DNA of 64,000 nucleotides from positions 24,656,136-24,720,135 of the forward strand of contig OZ024867.1 in NCBI GenBank assembly GCA_964017155.1, given 5' to 3'. Below are positions 1 through 11,452 of this stretch, one piece after another. Origin of the DNA: Oasisia sp. SBJ-2009 (taxonomy: Eukaryota; Annelida; Polychaeta; Sabellida; Siboglinidae). The notes under the pieces are model-generated. The model did no database searches, was not told the DNA's origin, and saw nothing but the letters and a program-made list of their open reading frames with translations. Positions within the stretch are counted from its first letter, which is position 1. Each line of letters starts with the position of its first letter. The translations under genes were made by a program, and so were the position numbers.

Positions 1-1330
1 TCAATAAATAAGGTATATGCAAAAAAATCGGTCTGCATAAACCACGCGTATGCATAGATGCGGATTTATGTTGACCGGAGCAACGCCGGAAGCTGCATAT
101 ATTTAGTTAGCCTTTTTTGCGGTAGACCGCCGAGTCTAGTAAACAGTAAAGCACCGTTACGAAATGTAAACTAAGTCGAAGGCCAATACCAGCAAATTTA
201 TGTTTTATCAGGGAATGTATCGATGCGATAACAACAAAGACCAACATTTTATAGACAATATTGCAAATTTTACTAATTTACACATAATAATATAGCCTTT
301 TGCATCAGTATGAAGCATATCATACACTGAACACAAAACTCCAACCCTTCGTTCAGTATATACCATAAATATAGATTTATAAGAACTTTGACCCGTTACA
401 CATAACCCGGCATACAATATACTCAAAAATATGCACGCCGCTGGAGAAAACATGCTCAAAATCACTAAGATGTCATTTAAAAATTAATTACGCACAGTAC
501 TTCGCTGTCATATGAACTGTGTGCACAAGCAAAGGTACTGATCAATTCAATTGTGTTAGTTGTGAACTAACACGTCGAATCTTTATGTAGACCAGTTTTG
601 GTCTACATAAAACAGCGGTCTACATAAGCCGGTCAGGACTATATGCATAATCGATCGACATAAGCTGCCTTTAGGAGTATATATTTATATATATATATAT
701 AAATTGTTCTAAAGGTGCAACACTATTACCCAAGTATACAATGGAATTTTATATAAAAGATTTAATATATATAAATATATATATATACATATATAATATA
801 TATATATATATATATATACAGTATATATATATATATTTATATATTAGACTTGCTAGCTCTCAAGTTAAGAATTTTATCCAAGCTTCAGTTTTTATTGCAG
901 TCGTGCATTGTTGTCTCCTGCTTTGAATAAAAATTATGTGTATTTGAAAAGTCTGATGTTCCATTTTTGTGTATGTATCATGTTTAAAAAACATGCAAGC
1001 AACTTACCATTTACCTAACTTTACAGAATAATTTTGGTGGTAGAGTTATTAGTATTTTTGTTGTAGAGCCATGTAGGCTTGCAACAGGGCTGTCAGAGCG
1101 AGAGATTCTAGCAATTGGTGCAAGTGGTAAATGGCTTCCTAAGTTCCTATATGAGTGAGTGACGTGAGTGTGTTATAATTCACTCACAAACAAAATAAAT
1201 TTTCAAGTTTAAATTTTATTTTTAACTAGTACAATAAAATGGTTATGGCAAAATTTGGGTAGAACTTTCTAAAGAGGATCAATAAATCCATAAATAAACA
1301 TTCATAAATTTGACTGTGCCTGTACAGTAC
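1..1330. other. Probable intron of the ATPase beta-like gene, no exon seen
   Basis: This stretch lies 3' of the second coding exon on the minus strand and should be intron 2. I find no further exon in it. It is AT-rich, with TA-rich microsatellites near 676-705 and 766-836. Short copies of a ggtctRcataa motif occur near 30 and again around 600-625. Confidence 0.5.
582..611. repeat. Perfect short palindrome
   Basis: Arms of 13 bases (582-594 and 599-611) are exact reverse complements around a 4-base loop; the core arm is TATGTAGACCA. A related ggtctacataa motif follows at once near 618. It is probably a scrap of a small inverted-repeat element. Confidence 0.6.
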
Positions 1331-2503
1331 CTGGGTTCGCCTTGATCATGCTCTCATAGTGTTGTCGCGTCGGGTAATTCTTGTCAATTACCAGGATGAC
1401 GAAGCCAGACAGGACACCGATGAATGCCGCAAGACAGACACCAAACAACAGGTAGAATCCCACAAGGAGGCCTGACAGACACAGGAGAAGAAACAGTTAC
1501 CAAACTATCACAAACACTAACTCAACATATATAATATATCAATGAACAAGCAGGCGAGTGTTCAATTACATTGCATTTATTGCCATAGATATAAACAAAG
1601 GGATCACCGACCCACGAATGGCGGGGAAATATGTTCAATTACACTGCAATGTAATCTACTTTTTTTTCCTAAGCATTTCTCCAGTTCATTCAGCTGTATC
1701 ATAAGTATCTGGCTATTGACAGTGGTGCATATGTGTGTACAAATTGCGGCATGGTTGAATGCTTCCCAGAAAGGCTGAGATAGTGTTCAAGTCCAGAGGT
1801 AAACTATAAAGCACTTTGAGCCAAAAAAAAATCCTTTTTCTAAATAAGCCACAATCGATGGGGTTGATTATCTGAAAACTAATTTTTAAATATATTCCGA
1901 ATCTCTAATATTACCATTCTGGAACCGCCCACACATCCAAATTTGTCAACAAATAAAATAGTTCAAACGCCCTGGATATAATTATAAAATATTATTATAC
2001 GAGGGCGTTTGAACTATTTTATTTGTTGACAAATTTGCGCCAGAAGCAATAGGCACAGTCACTGAAGTGTGCGTGCTGGTTAACGGGGACACTGTGACAG
2101 GTGAGGCCTCGACCACAGCGCACCTGTACGCGATACCTCTCAGTCAGACAGGGGTCAGCCTAACTTAACCAGTCCGTCCCCGGCAGTCATAATTGCGTGG
2201 GCCGTGCAAACAGTACGTTGTATGTGTGGCTGTCTCACTACATCTGCAATACTGCTGTCGAATGTGTCTTCGTTCTGCCTTCGAGCGGAACTTTCAAACT
2301 CACTCACCCCAACTTTTCATGTCACGGCCAAAACTCGTGCCGACTTTGTAATTCCAGACGTAGTCGAACAGTGGCTTCCATGGCAGTCGGCTGTTGGACG
2401 ACTGTCGGTAGTATGCGTAGCAGATACCAACAAGTATAGCGAGTGGCCACAGTATGAATATTAACAACGGCCTCAACGCGTAATCTGCCTCAGTCGCTAC
2501 CAT
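1331..2503 (-). CDS. Na+/K+-ATPase beta-subunit-like protein, first two coding exons (partial)
   Basis: Two exons are supported: exon 1 at 2308-2503 (ATG at 2503, donor GTGAGT) and exon 2 at 1331-1471 (acceptor CTGTCAG, donor GTACTG). The phase-1 join makes a Gly codon. The predicted start has A at -3 and G at +4. Residues 45-66 (PLFDYVWNYKV, then FGRDMKSWG) resemble the cytoplasmic segment of Na+/K+-ATPase beta subunits, and the exon break after the Ser-Trp pair falls where the family usually has it. Residues 67-94 form the single membrane segment of a type II protein, followed by ESMIKANPG at the start of the ectodomain. In the family this subunit is a glycoprotein that chaperones the catalytic alpha subunit to the plasma membrane. 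An oddity is an extra hydrophobic stretch at residues 9-32. It may be real, or it may be translated intron if an internal acceptor (CGACAG) is used. Later exons lie beyond the left edge, so the family call rests on about 112 residues. Confidence 0.68.
1938..2037. repeat. Perfect 36-bp inverted repeat in ATPase intron 1
   Basis: Bases 1938-1973 and 2002-2037 are exact reverse complements, separated by a 28-base AT-rich loop. The outer end of the arm is CAAATTTGTCAAC. Identical arms suggest a young foldback or miniature inverted-repeat element in intron 1. No target duplication is obvious. Confidence 0.75.
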
Positions 2504-3000
2504 CTTTACAAAACGATGACGGCAGTCCCGTCGCGTTATCCCAATGACCCGGATGTAAGGTAGCTCTGTTAGCATTCACTCAGGTGGGTATTGTATTTCA
2601 CAACCTGTCCGCGAGAGGGGGCCACTTGAGTTGACATGCGAAACGTATTTCCGTGTTCTGAATGCACGCTGAAACTTGAAAGCATACATGCCACATTATA
2701 CGGATTACCCGTATCCGATACGGATTTTGGCGGTTTTTTAAGTGATACGGCCGTACTCCGTTTTGATACGGATTTTAACTAAATTTATGGATTTATTATT
2801 TTTAACCACAGTATGTCCTTGTATGCGTCACAAAACTACAGCACAATGGAATAATCGTTTACTGTTAGTGACTAAGTAAATCGATTCGAAACGAAAGAAC
2901 TAAACCACCGATTAGTTTATTGTAGCGCGTAATAGATGGCGCGCTGGTAAATGTGTTGTTCTGAAAACTGCGACAGTTGGCTCAACGTGTGTGAACAGGG
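2504..3000. promoter_or_regulatory. 5' flank of the ATPase beta-like gene
   Basis: This is the upstream region of the minus-strand gene. An in-frame upstream ATG at 2575 has a poor context, so the ATG at 2503 is preferred. From 2699 to 2780 there are several copies of a gatacggat motif, which recur near 3830 inside the duplicated block. I cannot place a TATA box or start site. Confidence 0.3.
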
Positions 3001-3204
3001 CGCGTGGCAGGCGCGTGACGATTGTGAAAAGCAGTACAGAAAATGGAGCCCGACGCCGCGAAATTGCCTGTATTTCTGATTTCAAGCTGTTGAAACGTCG
3101 ATATTCGCGCCAACTTCCGAGATAAATTGTTATTATTTTATGACACTGTTTTGCGTGAAGTGAACTAACACGTCGGTAATTTAAAGGCCATTAATTATTA
3201 GGGC

Positions 3205-3795
3205 CTTTTCCAAACGGTTTTATCACTTTTTTTCTATGTGTATGTGTTTGGAATGTCATTCTGCGTCACACCCGCTAAACGAAATCGGATATCGTTTTTT
3301 AAATTGTGTTTTATATCAATTTAATGTCGTCGAATCGGCGTAAATAAACCGATGACGATGTCACTGACACTGGGCGTGAGCAATGCGTAGCGCTCCCCAG
3401 ACGTATCACGACCGCAAAGGCGATTTCTTGCGATTTGCGAATATGTACCCAAAACTAATGCTACGTCATTAACTTTTTATTCTATATAATGCAGATATAT
3501 TTGTTTTCAGCATAATTTTTTTTAATATGGCTAATTGTTTTTTTTTCGACTTCGCAATGCACACGCTAGACATCGCCTTTGACAAAGCCGGGATTTGATG
3601 CCCCGATGACGATGTGTCTGGGCTGCGCTAACTGCTCTAGCCTTGTAATATCGGCTAATTTCCGTCGACTCGACAGCATTAAATTGATCTAAAACACAAT
3701 TTAAAAATATATATCTAACTTCTTTTTTAGGGGGAGTGGTGCAGAATGACATTCCTAACACATAGACATACATTTTGAAAAAGGCCTGAATAAGT
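3205..3795. repeat. Foldback inverted repeat inside the duplicated block
   Basis: Arms of about 150 bases (3205-3350 and 3625-3795) are imperfect reverse complements; both contain a cagaatgacattc core and a tttaaattgtgtttta core. The structure recurs at +2,594 in copy 2. It looks like an old non-autonomous DNA element. Confidence 0.65.
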
Positions 3796-4166
3796 CTTAG
3801 GTCAGTTAACTGGAAGATCTGATTAGTGATACGGATTGATCAATACGGATTCTTACAGAATATTAGGTCAAAAATACGGATTGCCATCCAAAAAATGTGG
3901 CATGTCTGTGAAAACCGTTGTAAATAACAGGAAAACGAGTATATTTTACAGATTGGATAATAAGGAGACCTCTTTGTTCACCATAAGAATTAATAGACAA
4001 TCTATCAGTCTATGTATAACGGTATTTAAAAAGGAACGGTAATCAACGTTATATCTTCTACGACATGATTGATGATAGGCACTTCAACGAAAATTTGCTG
4101 CGGCGGTCCGGTTTTAAAAGTGTGGGGGGGGACGGGGGACCAATTTATATACACATATGTGTATGC

Positions 4167-4168
<2 letters not shown>

Positions 4169-4246
<78 letters not shown>
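4169..4246. repeat. (TA)n microsatellite, copy 1
   Basis: Uninterrupted TA tract inside the duplicated block. It is the main place where the two copies differ in length. Confidence 0.95.
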
Positions 4247-4252
<6 letters not shown>

Positions 4253-5594
4253 AATTCATTGTTGGTCTGGTGCTAATTCTAAAATAAAAAAGCCTTTATG
4301 TTATGCTATTTATGATAATTATGTTGGCAACATATATTTGAAGAGGAGCCATGGCCCGTCCCAATCACTGAATATTTGGGGGTAGATTTTGGATCCAACA
4401 CTGCTTGCCTGATTCATAGAGTGACAAGATGCAGAGGTTACAGGCCTGTGTAGGATTTCCCAGTCCGACCTTTTGGCAAAGAAATTTATCATCAGTCAAA
4501 TGAGATCAAATTACACAAACTGCAGGAATCCGCTGGTTCCGCCTTAGGCAATATAAATATCTACCAGGGCTACCAGGCTGCAATCCAAGGGGTTAATAAT
4601 TAATAATCTAAAATGTGCTTGATGGCTAATGCCTATTAATATATCAACACAAGGGTGCAAAATTACAGAGCCCTGCATGATGAATATTTACTGGACTAAG
4701 ATCAAGTTGCGGGCTGCGGCCAACCAAGCAATTTATCTAGTGATTTTCCTCTAGATAGTCGGAAGTTTAGTTCTTATTATTAATTTTACTACTAGGCCGA
4801 TGTAGGGTTTTTAAGAGAGGGGAGTGATCGGTCTCGCTATATATGCCTATACATTTGTTTTATAAACTGAAAAAGTATGAGGACATTTCCTATGCTGACC
4901 CCTCAGGCCGCGGGGTGGTCAGCGTACCCACCACTGATCGACGCCTATGGTGTGCCTGTGCAGAACTTCCCAATCCAACATTTTGGCAAAGAAATTTGTC
5001 ATCACTCATATGGAAATAAGTTGCACAAAGTGCAGGAATCCGCCGCTTCTGCCGTAGGCGATAAGTAACAAGCAGGCGAGGGGTGAAAGTGCAACACAAA
5101 TTTCATCTTTTAAAATGTGCTTGATGGCTAGAGCCTATTAATAATATCAACACAAGGTTGCAAACTGGTAGAGCCCGACAGCGGCTTACATTTTTCCGGT
5201 AGCTATAAACTTTCCGATTGGCCTTTCTGCGTGTGCGCCACAAATTTAAAATCATCAATGTGCAACGATAAATGACACGGGCTGTTCGATAACCCTCCTG
5301 TGATGACTACTGTGAAGAGTTGTCTAAAATTTCGTTCAATACATTAAAATATTACGTTTGTTTAAATAACTATCACGGATTATGGCACAAAACATGCCTC
5401 AAAACTTGTTTGCATCGTGTTAATTTGCGATAAATAACTTTGTTGAACTTCATATCGCGAGTTTATTGTCTAGCTAGTCCTATGTAGCGGCTTTTAAGAG
5501 AGAGAGGCTATATGCCTCGTAATTTTTTAAGAGAGAGAGGCTATATGCCTCGTAACAATTCCTATGATGTCCCCCACCCTGAAAAGTGGGGGGG

Positions 5595-6760
5595 CGCGTG
5601 GCAGGCGCGTGACGATTGTGAAAAGCAGTACAGAAAATGGAGCCCGACGCCGCGAAATTGCCTGTATTTCTGATTTCAAGCTGTTGAAACGTCGATATTC
5701 GCGCCAACTTCCGAGATAAATTGTTATTATTTTATGACACTGTTTTGCGTGAAGTGAACTAACACGTCGGTAATTTAAAGGCCATTAATTATTAGGGCCT
5801 TTTCCAAACGGTTTTATCACTTTTTTTCTATGTGTATGTGTTTGGAATGTCATTCTGCGTCACACCCGCTAAACGAAATCGGATATCGTTTTTTAAATTG
5901 TGTTTTATATCAATTTAATGTCGTCGAATCGGCGTAAATAAACCGATGACGATGTCACTGACACTGGGCGTGAGCAATGCGTAGCGCTCCCCAGACGTAT
6001 CACGACCGCAAAGGCGATTTCTTGCGATTTGCGAATATGTACCCAAAACTAATGCTACGTCATTAACTTTTTATTCTATATAATGCAGATATATTTGTTT
6101 TCAGCATAATTTTTTTTAATATGGCTAATTGTTTTTTTTTCGACTTCGCAATGCACACGCTAGACATCGCCTTTGACAAAGCCGGGATTTGATGCCCCGA
6201 TGACGATGTGTCTGGGCTGCGCTAACTGCTCTAGCCTTGTAATATCGGCTAATTTCCGTCGACTCGACAGCATTAAATTGATCTAAAACACAATTTAAAA
6301 ATATATATCTAACTTCTTTTTTAGGGGGAGTGGTGCAGAATGACATTCCTAACACATAGACATACATTTTGAAAAAGGCCTGAATAAGTCTTAGGTCAGT
6401 TAACTGGAAGATCTGATTAGTGATACGGATTGATCAATACGGATTCTTACAGAATATTAGGTCAAAAATACGGATTGCCATCCAAAAAATGTGGCATGTC
6501 TGTGAAAACCGTTGTAAATAACAGGAAAACGAGTATATTTTACAGATTGGATAATAAGGAGACCTCTTTGTTCACCATAAGAATTAATAGACAATCTATC
6601 AGTCTATGTATAACGGTATTTAAAAAGGAACGGTAATCAACGTTATATCTTCTACGACATGATTGATGATAGGCACTTCAACGAAAATTTGCTGCGGCGG
6701 TCCGGTTTTAAAAGTGTGGGGGGGGACGGGGGACCAATTTATATACACATATGTGTATGC

Positions 6761-6837
<77 letters not shown>

Positions 6838-8181
6838 ATAATTCATTGTTGGTCTGGTGCTAATTCTAAAATAAAAAAGCCTTTATGTTATGCTATTTAT
6901 GATAATTATGTTGGCAACATATATTTGAAGAGGAGCCATGGCCCGTCCCAATCACTGAATATTTGGGGGTAGATTTTGGATCCAACACTGCTTGCCTGAT
7001 TCATAGAGTGACAAGATGCAGAGGTTACAGGCCTGTGTAGGATTTCCCAGTCCGACCTTTTGGCAAAGAAATTTATCATCAGTCAAATGAGATCAAATTA
7101 CACAAACTGCAGGAATCCGCTGGTTCCGCCTTAGGCAATATAAATATCTACCAGGGCTACCAGGCTGCAATCCAAGGGGTTAATAATTAATAATCTAAAA
7201 TGTGCTTGATGGCTAATGCCTATTAATATATCAACACAAGGGTGCAAAATTACAGAGCCCTGCATGATGAATATTTACTGGACTAAGATCAAGTTGCGGG
7301 CTGCGGCCAACCAAGCAATTTATCTAGTGATTTTCCTCTAGATAGTCGGAAGTTTAGTTCTTATTATTAATTTTACTACTAGGCCGATGTAGGGTTTTTA
7401 AGAGAGGGGAGTGATCGGTCTCGCTATATATGCCTATACATTTGTTTTATAAACTGAAAAAGTATGAGGACATTTCCTATGCTGACCCCTCAGGCCGCGG
7501 GGTGGTCAGCGTACCCACCACTGATCGACGCCTATGGTGTGCCTGTGCAGAACTTCCCAATCCAACATTTTGGCAAAGAAATTTGTCATCACTCATATGG
7601 AAATAAGTTGCACAAAGTGCAGGAATCCGCCGCTTCTGCCGTAGGCGATAAGTAACAAGCAGGCGAGGGGTGAAAGTGCAACACAAATTTCATCTTTTAA
7701 AATGTGCTTGATGGCTAGAGCCTATTAATAATATCAACACAAGGTTGCAAACTGGTAGAGCCCGACAGCGGCTTACATTTTTCCGGTAGCTATAAACTTT
7801 CCGATTGGCCTTTCTGCGTGTGCGCCACAAATTTAAAATCATCAATGTGCAACGATAAATGACACGGGCTGTTCGATAACCCTCCTGTGATGACTACTGT
7901 GAAGAGTTGTCTAAAATTTCGTTCAATACATTAAAATATTACGTTTGTTTAAATAACTATCACGGATTATGGCACAAAACATGCCTCAAAACTTGTTTGC
8001 ATCGTGTTAATTTGCGATAAATAACTTTGTTGAACTTCATATCGCGAGTTTATTGTCTAGCTAGTCCTATGTAGCGGCTTTTAAGAGAGAGAGGCTATAT
8101 GCCTCGTAATTTTTTAAGAGAGAGAGGCTATATGCCTCGTAACAATTCCTATGATGTCCCCCACCCTGAAAAGTGGGGGGA
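5595..8181. repeat. Tandem segmental duplication, copy 2
   Basis: Second copy of the 3001-5594 block, offset 2,594 bases at its start and 2,587 after the TA tract. The break lies in a run of G followed by CGCGT, which also occurs at both outer ends, so it may have arisen through short homology. An assembly artefact from two haplotypes is a real alternative. Confidence 0.92.
6763..6834. repeat. (TA)n microsatellite, copy 2
   Basis: The same tract in the second copy, three TA units shorter, followed by one base fewer in the adjoining A run. Confidence 0.95.
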
Positions 8182-8345
8182 CGCGTCCCCCCCCCCCCCC
8201 CGTCCCCCACCGACCGACGCCCGTGGCGGCGGTGATTTCGCGTGCGCGCAACGCCGTGTAGCGGCAGGCGTCGATTCGTTTACTTGGACCTGGGTACCGT
8301 TTTGTTTTAACTCTCTGATTCGCGACTCCATCTTCGAGGTAAGTT
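8182..8345 (+). other. GC-rich segment ending in a consensus splice donor
   Basis: Directly beyond the duplication the sequence turns CpG-rich and ends in CTTCGAG followed by GTAAGTTGA, a strong plus-strand donor at about 8339. This is what a 5' non-coding or short first exon looks like. No coding similarity is recognised and no downstream plus-strand gene is seen, so this is only a candidate. Confidence 0.25.
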
Positions 8346-9181
8346 GAACTTTATTTGCGTTGTTTTATTTTTAAAATTTGACTAAAATTAAGCTACATTT
8401 CATCGATATGATAACGTAGCTGTGTTTCATTCATGAATTTACAAAATATGGATTACTCTAAAAAAAATTATTTTGTGGTTTATGTAATCTATTGGGTTTT
8501 TATTAGTTCATCCTGAAATATCTTTGCCGTGATCGGACGCTGCATGCGGTTTTGAGCCATTCAAACAGCGTGAAGTTTTACCGATGATTATACGCGACTT
8601 TCCACTTGCCTCAGGAATTTGAGGAAACGTTGGTTTTACGCGCCCGCAAGGCACACGGAAACTCACTGGGATCTGAGGGTCCTCTGTAGTGCAATATTTG
8701 TTTAGAATTTTGAATAAAATCCATAAAAGTGATTTTATTCGCACATCAGTTCGCGTATTTGTTTACACATAAACAATTAGGCCTACGTTAGTACAGTAAG
8801 TGAGTAACAGTCAACACCAAATCACCGAATTTATTGCATTTATGAAACGGTCGATCATTACTTAGCCTTAGGCTAGGCTTAGGGACCCTGTCGATGAAAG
8901 GTACCCACACGCTAGTGCGTGCGCGTGCGTGCGTGCGTGCGTGCGTGCGTGCAGTTTCCATATCAATGTCCATTGGTTATCTCATACCCCTGTCCAATTC
9001 CATTTTTATCTTCTTTATCAATATCTGACATACCTACTTTGTTAGAGTTCAGCCAGTTGACTGTTGACGTTAAATCACTTACAAAAGTATAGCACTGCTT
9101 ATGAGTGGGACAGAGTTCTAATTATTAATAATAATTAATGATTGTACGTACTCTAATCATCATAATTGCACTAATTCAATA
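8346..9181. other. Intergenic, nothing coding seen
   Basis: No exon or RNA gene recognised. A GTGC-type microsatellite lies at 8916-8951. The A+T-rich stretch before 9181 leads into a LINE fragment. Confidence 0.5.
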
Positions 9182-9712
9182 ATGGTCTCCACCACTTGTT
9201 GTTCATTACAATGGGGTCAATTTGATTTTAGACCTGGGAAGTGTAAGTGCTTCCACACAGGGCATCGGAATGACAACGCACAATATACAATGGGTGGTAC
9301 TATACTAATTACTACTGCAAAGCAAAAGGACTTAGGGTTAAATATTAGTGCTGACATGAAGGTATCAGAGCAGTGTGGAATTGCAACAGCGAAGGGAAAC
9401 CAAATTATTGGATTAAATAGGCGAAATATAGTGTATAAGGAAAAAGAACTATTAATATTGTTGTACAAAACAATAGTTAGGCCTCATTTAGAATGTTGCA
9501 TACAGACATGGAGGCCATATCGCGTGAAGAATATTGATATACGGAGGAGAGCAACCAAAATGATACAAAAACTCAAGAAAATAAGTGATGAAATGCGTCT
9601 AAAATAATGTGGATTAACAACATTAGAGATTGCGAGACTGAGAGATCAGATAGAAATGTTTAAAATATTGAATGGGTATGAAAATATTGAAGCAGTGTAT
9701 ACTAGATATTAG
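9182..9712 (+). pseudogene. LINE reverse-transcriptase C-terminal fragment (CR1/jockey-like)
   Basis: A 141-codon frame (9182-9604) and the frame-preserving stretch after its TAA (9605) translate to a typical non-LTR retrotransposon tail: GKCKCFHTGH, then KDLGLNISADMKVSEQC, then YKTIVRPHLECC, then CGLTTLEIARLRDQ. These motifs follow the polymerase palm and thumb in CR1/L2/jockey-type elements. The catalytic palm and the endonuclease are absent, so this is a 5'-truncated copy. One in-frame stop replaces a codon before the GLTTLE motif. It is dead on arrival. The 3' untranslated remnant, with an A run at about 9808, probably continues to about 9950. Confidence 0.82.
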
Positions 9713-9983
9713 AAAATTATCATTTTCACAAAGAATAGTAAAAGAAAGTAAAAGATTAGTAAAGATTATCAGCTGATTGTGTAGGTGCCAGTAGTGTTAA
9801 TATATTAAAAAAAAAATTGACATATACCCGAGGAGGGTGGGGTATAGATAGCTAGGTTGGACTCTCGATAAGCCAAAGGGCTTCCTTGTCCACCTGCCAT
9901 CTAGAGTTGATTCTGTAGGTGGCAATCTTGTTCAATCTAGTTAAACATCAGGGGAAATCCCGGTCAGTTTGTAAATGTGTTTG

Positions 9984-11452
9984 ATGGGATGTTTGAGACA
10001 GAAGGAACAGTGACAGTGAGGTGGGGTGTTTGAGACAGAAGGAACAGTGACAGTGAGGTGGGGTGTTTGAGACAGAAGGAACAGTGACAGTGAGGTGGGG
10101 TGTTTGAGACAGAAGGAACAGTGACAGTGAGGTGGGGTGTTTGAGACAGAAGGAACAGTGACAGTGAGGTGGGGTGTTTGAGACAGAAGGAACAGTGACA
10201 GTGAGGTGGGGTGTTTGAGACAGAAGGAACAGTGACAGTGAGGTGGGGTGTTTGAGACAGAAGGAACAGTGACAGTGAGGTGGGGTGTTTGAGACAGAAG
10301 GAACAGTGACAGTGAGGTGGGGTGTTTGAGACACAAGGAACAGTGACAGTGAGGTGGGGTGTTTGAGACAGAAGGAACAGTGACAGTGAGGTGGGGTGTT
10401 TGGAGACAGAAGGGACAGTGAGGTGGGGTGTTTGAGACAGAAGGAACAGTGACAGTGAGGTGGGGTGTTTGAGATAGAAGGAACAGTGACAGTGAGGTGG
10501 GGTGTTTGGAGACACAAGGAACAGTGACAGTGAGGTGGGGTGTTTGAGACAGAAGGAACAGTGACAGTGAGGTGGGGTGTTTGGAGACAGAAGGAACAGT
10601 GACAGTGGGGTGGGGTGTTTGGAGACAAGGAATAGTGACAGTGAGGTGGGGTGTTTGGAGACAAGGAATAGTGACAGTGAGGTGGGGTGTTTGAGACAGA
10701 AGGAACAGTGACAGTGAGGTGGGGTATTTGGAGACAGAAGGAACAGTGACAGTGGGGTGGGGTGTTTGAGACAGAAGTGACAGTGAGGTGGGGTGTTTGA
10801 GACAGAAGGAACAGTGACAGTGGGGTGGGGTGTTTGAGACAGAAGGAACAGTGACAGTGAGGTGGGGTGTTTGAGATAGAAGGAACAGTGACAGTGAGGT
10901 GGGGTGTTTGGAGACACAAGGAACAGTGACAGTGAGGTGGGGTGTTTGAGACAGAAGGAACAGTGACAGTGAGGTGGGGTGTTTGAGACAGAAGGAACAG
11001 TGACAGTGAGGTGGGGTGTTTGGAGACAGAAGGAACAGTGACAGTGGGGTGGGGTGTTTGGAGACAAGGAATAGTGACAGTGAGGTGGGGTGTTTGGAGA
11101 CAAGGAATAGTGACAGTGAGGTGGGGTGTTTGAGACAGAAGGAACAGTGACAGTGAGGTGGGGTATTTGGAGACAGAAGGAACAGTGACAGTGGGGTGGG
11201 GTGTTTGAGACAGAAGTGACAGTGAGGTGGGGTGTTTGAGACAGAAGGAACAGTGACAGTGGGGTGGGGTGTTTGAGACAGAAGGAACAGTGACAGTGAG
11301 GTGGGGTGTTTGAGACAGAAGGAACAGTGACAGTGAGGTGGGGTGTTTGAGACAGAAGGAACAGTGACAGTGAGGTGGGGTGTTTGAGACAAAAGGAACA
11401 GTGACAGTGAGGTGGGGTGTTTGGAGACAAAAGGAACAGTGACAGTGAGGTG
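9984..11452. repeat. 37-bp minisatellite
   Basis: About 39 copies of a 37-base unit containing gtgaggtggggtgtttgaga. Variants of 31-38 bases exist, such as an added G giving tttggagac or loss of a ggaaca block. A set of variant units around 10471-10790 recurs in nearly the same order at 10873-11230, which shows a higher-order duplication of about 402-439 bases. Three long minus-strand open frames across it are a by-product of the stop-poor unit and are not called as genes. Confidence 0.95.

Larger units (their letters stand above)
3001..5594. repeat. Tandem segmental duplication, copy 1
   Basis: About 2,594 bases, repeated almost without change immediately downstream. The only differences I noticed are in the TA microsatellite (4169-4246), which is 7 bases longer here. 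The block holds a foldback inverted repeat, two diverged copies of a roughly 240-base internal segment (4441-4678 and 4945-5178), and a short GA-rich direct repeat (5490-5555). The short open frames inside are not conserved-looking genes. Confidence 0.92.

Noticed and set aside
1782..1800. gttcaagtcc word resembling a tRNA T-arm
   Set aside because: No matching A-box, acceptor stem or anticodon arm at the right spacing.
2197..2464. Two plus-strand ORFs of 80-86 codons
   Set aside because: They lie opposite the better-supported ATPase beta-like exon on the minus strand.
4877..5099. Short ORFs repeated in both copies of the duplication (also at 7464-7686)
   Set aside because: Identity reflects the recent duplication and not selection. 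The plus and minus frames overlap and no domain is recognised.
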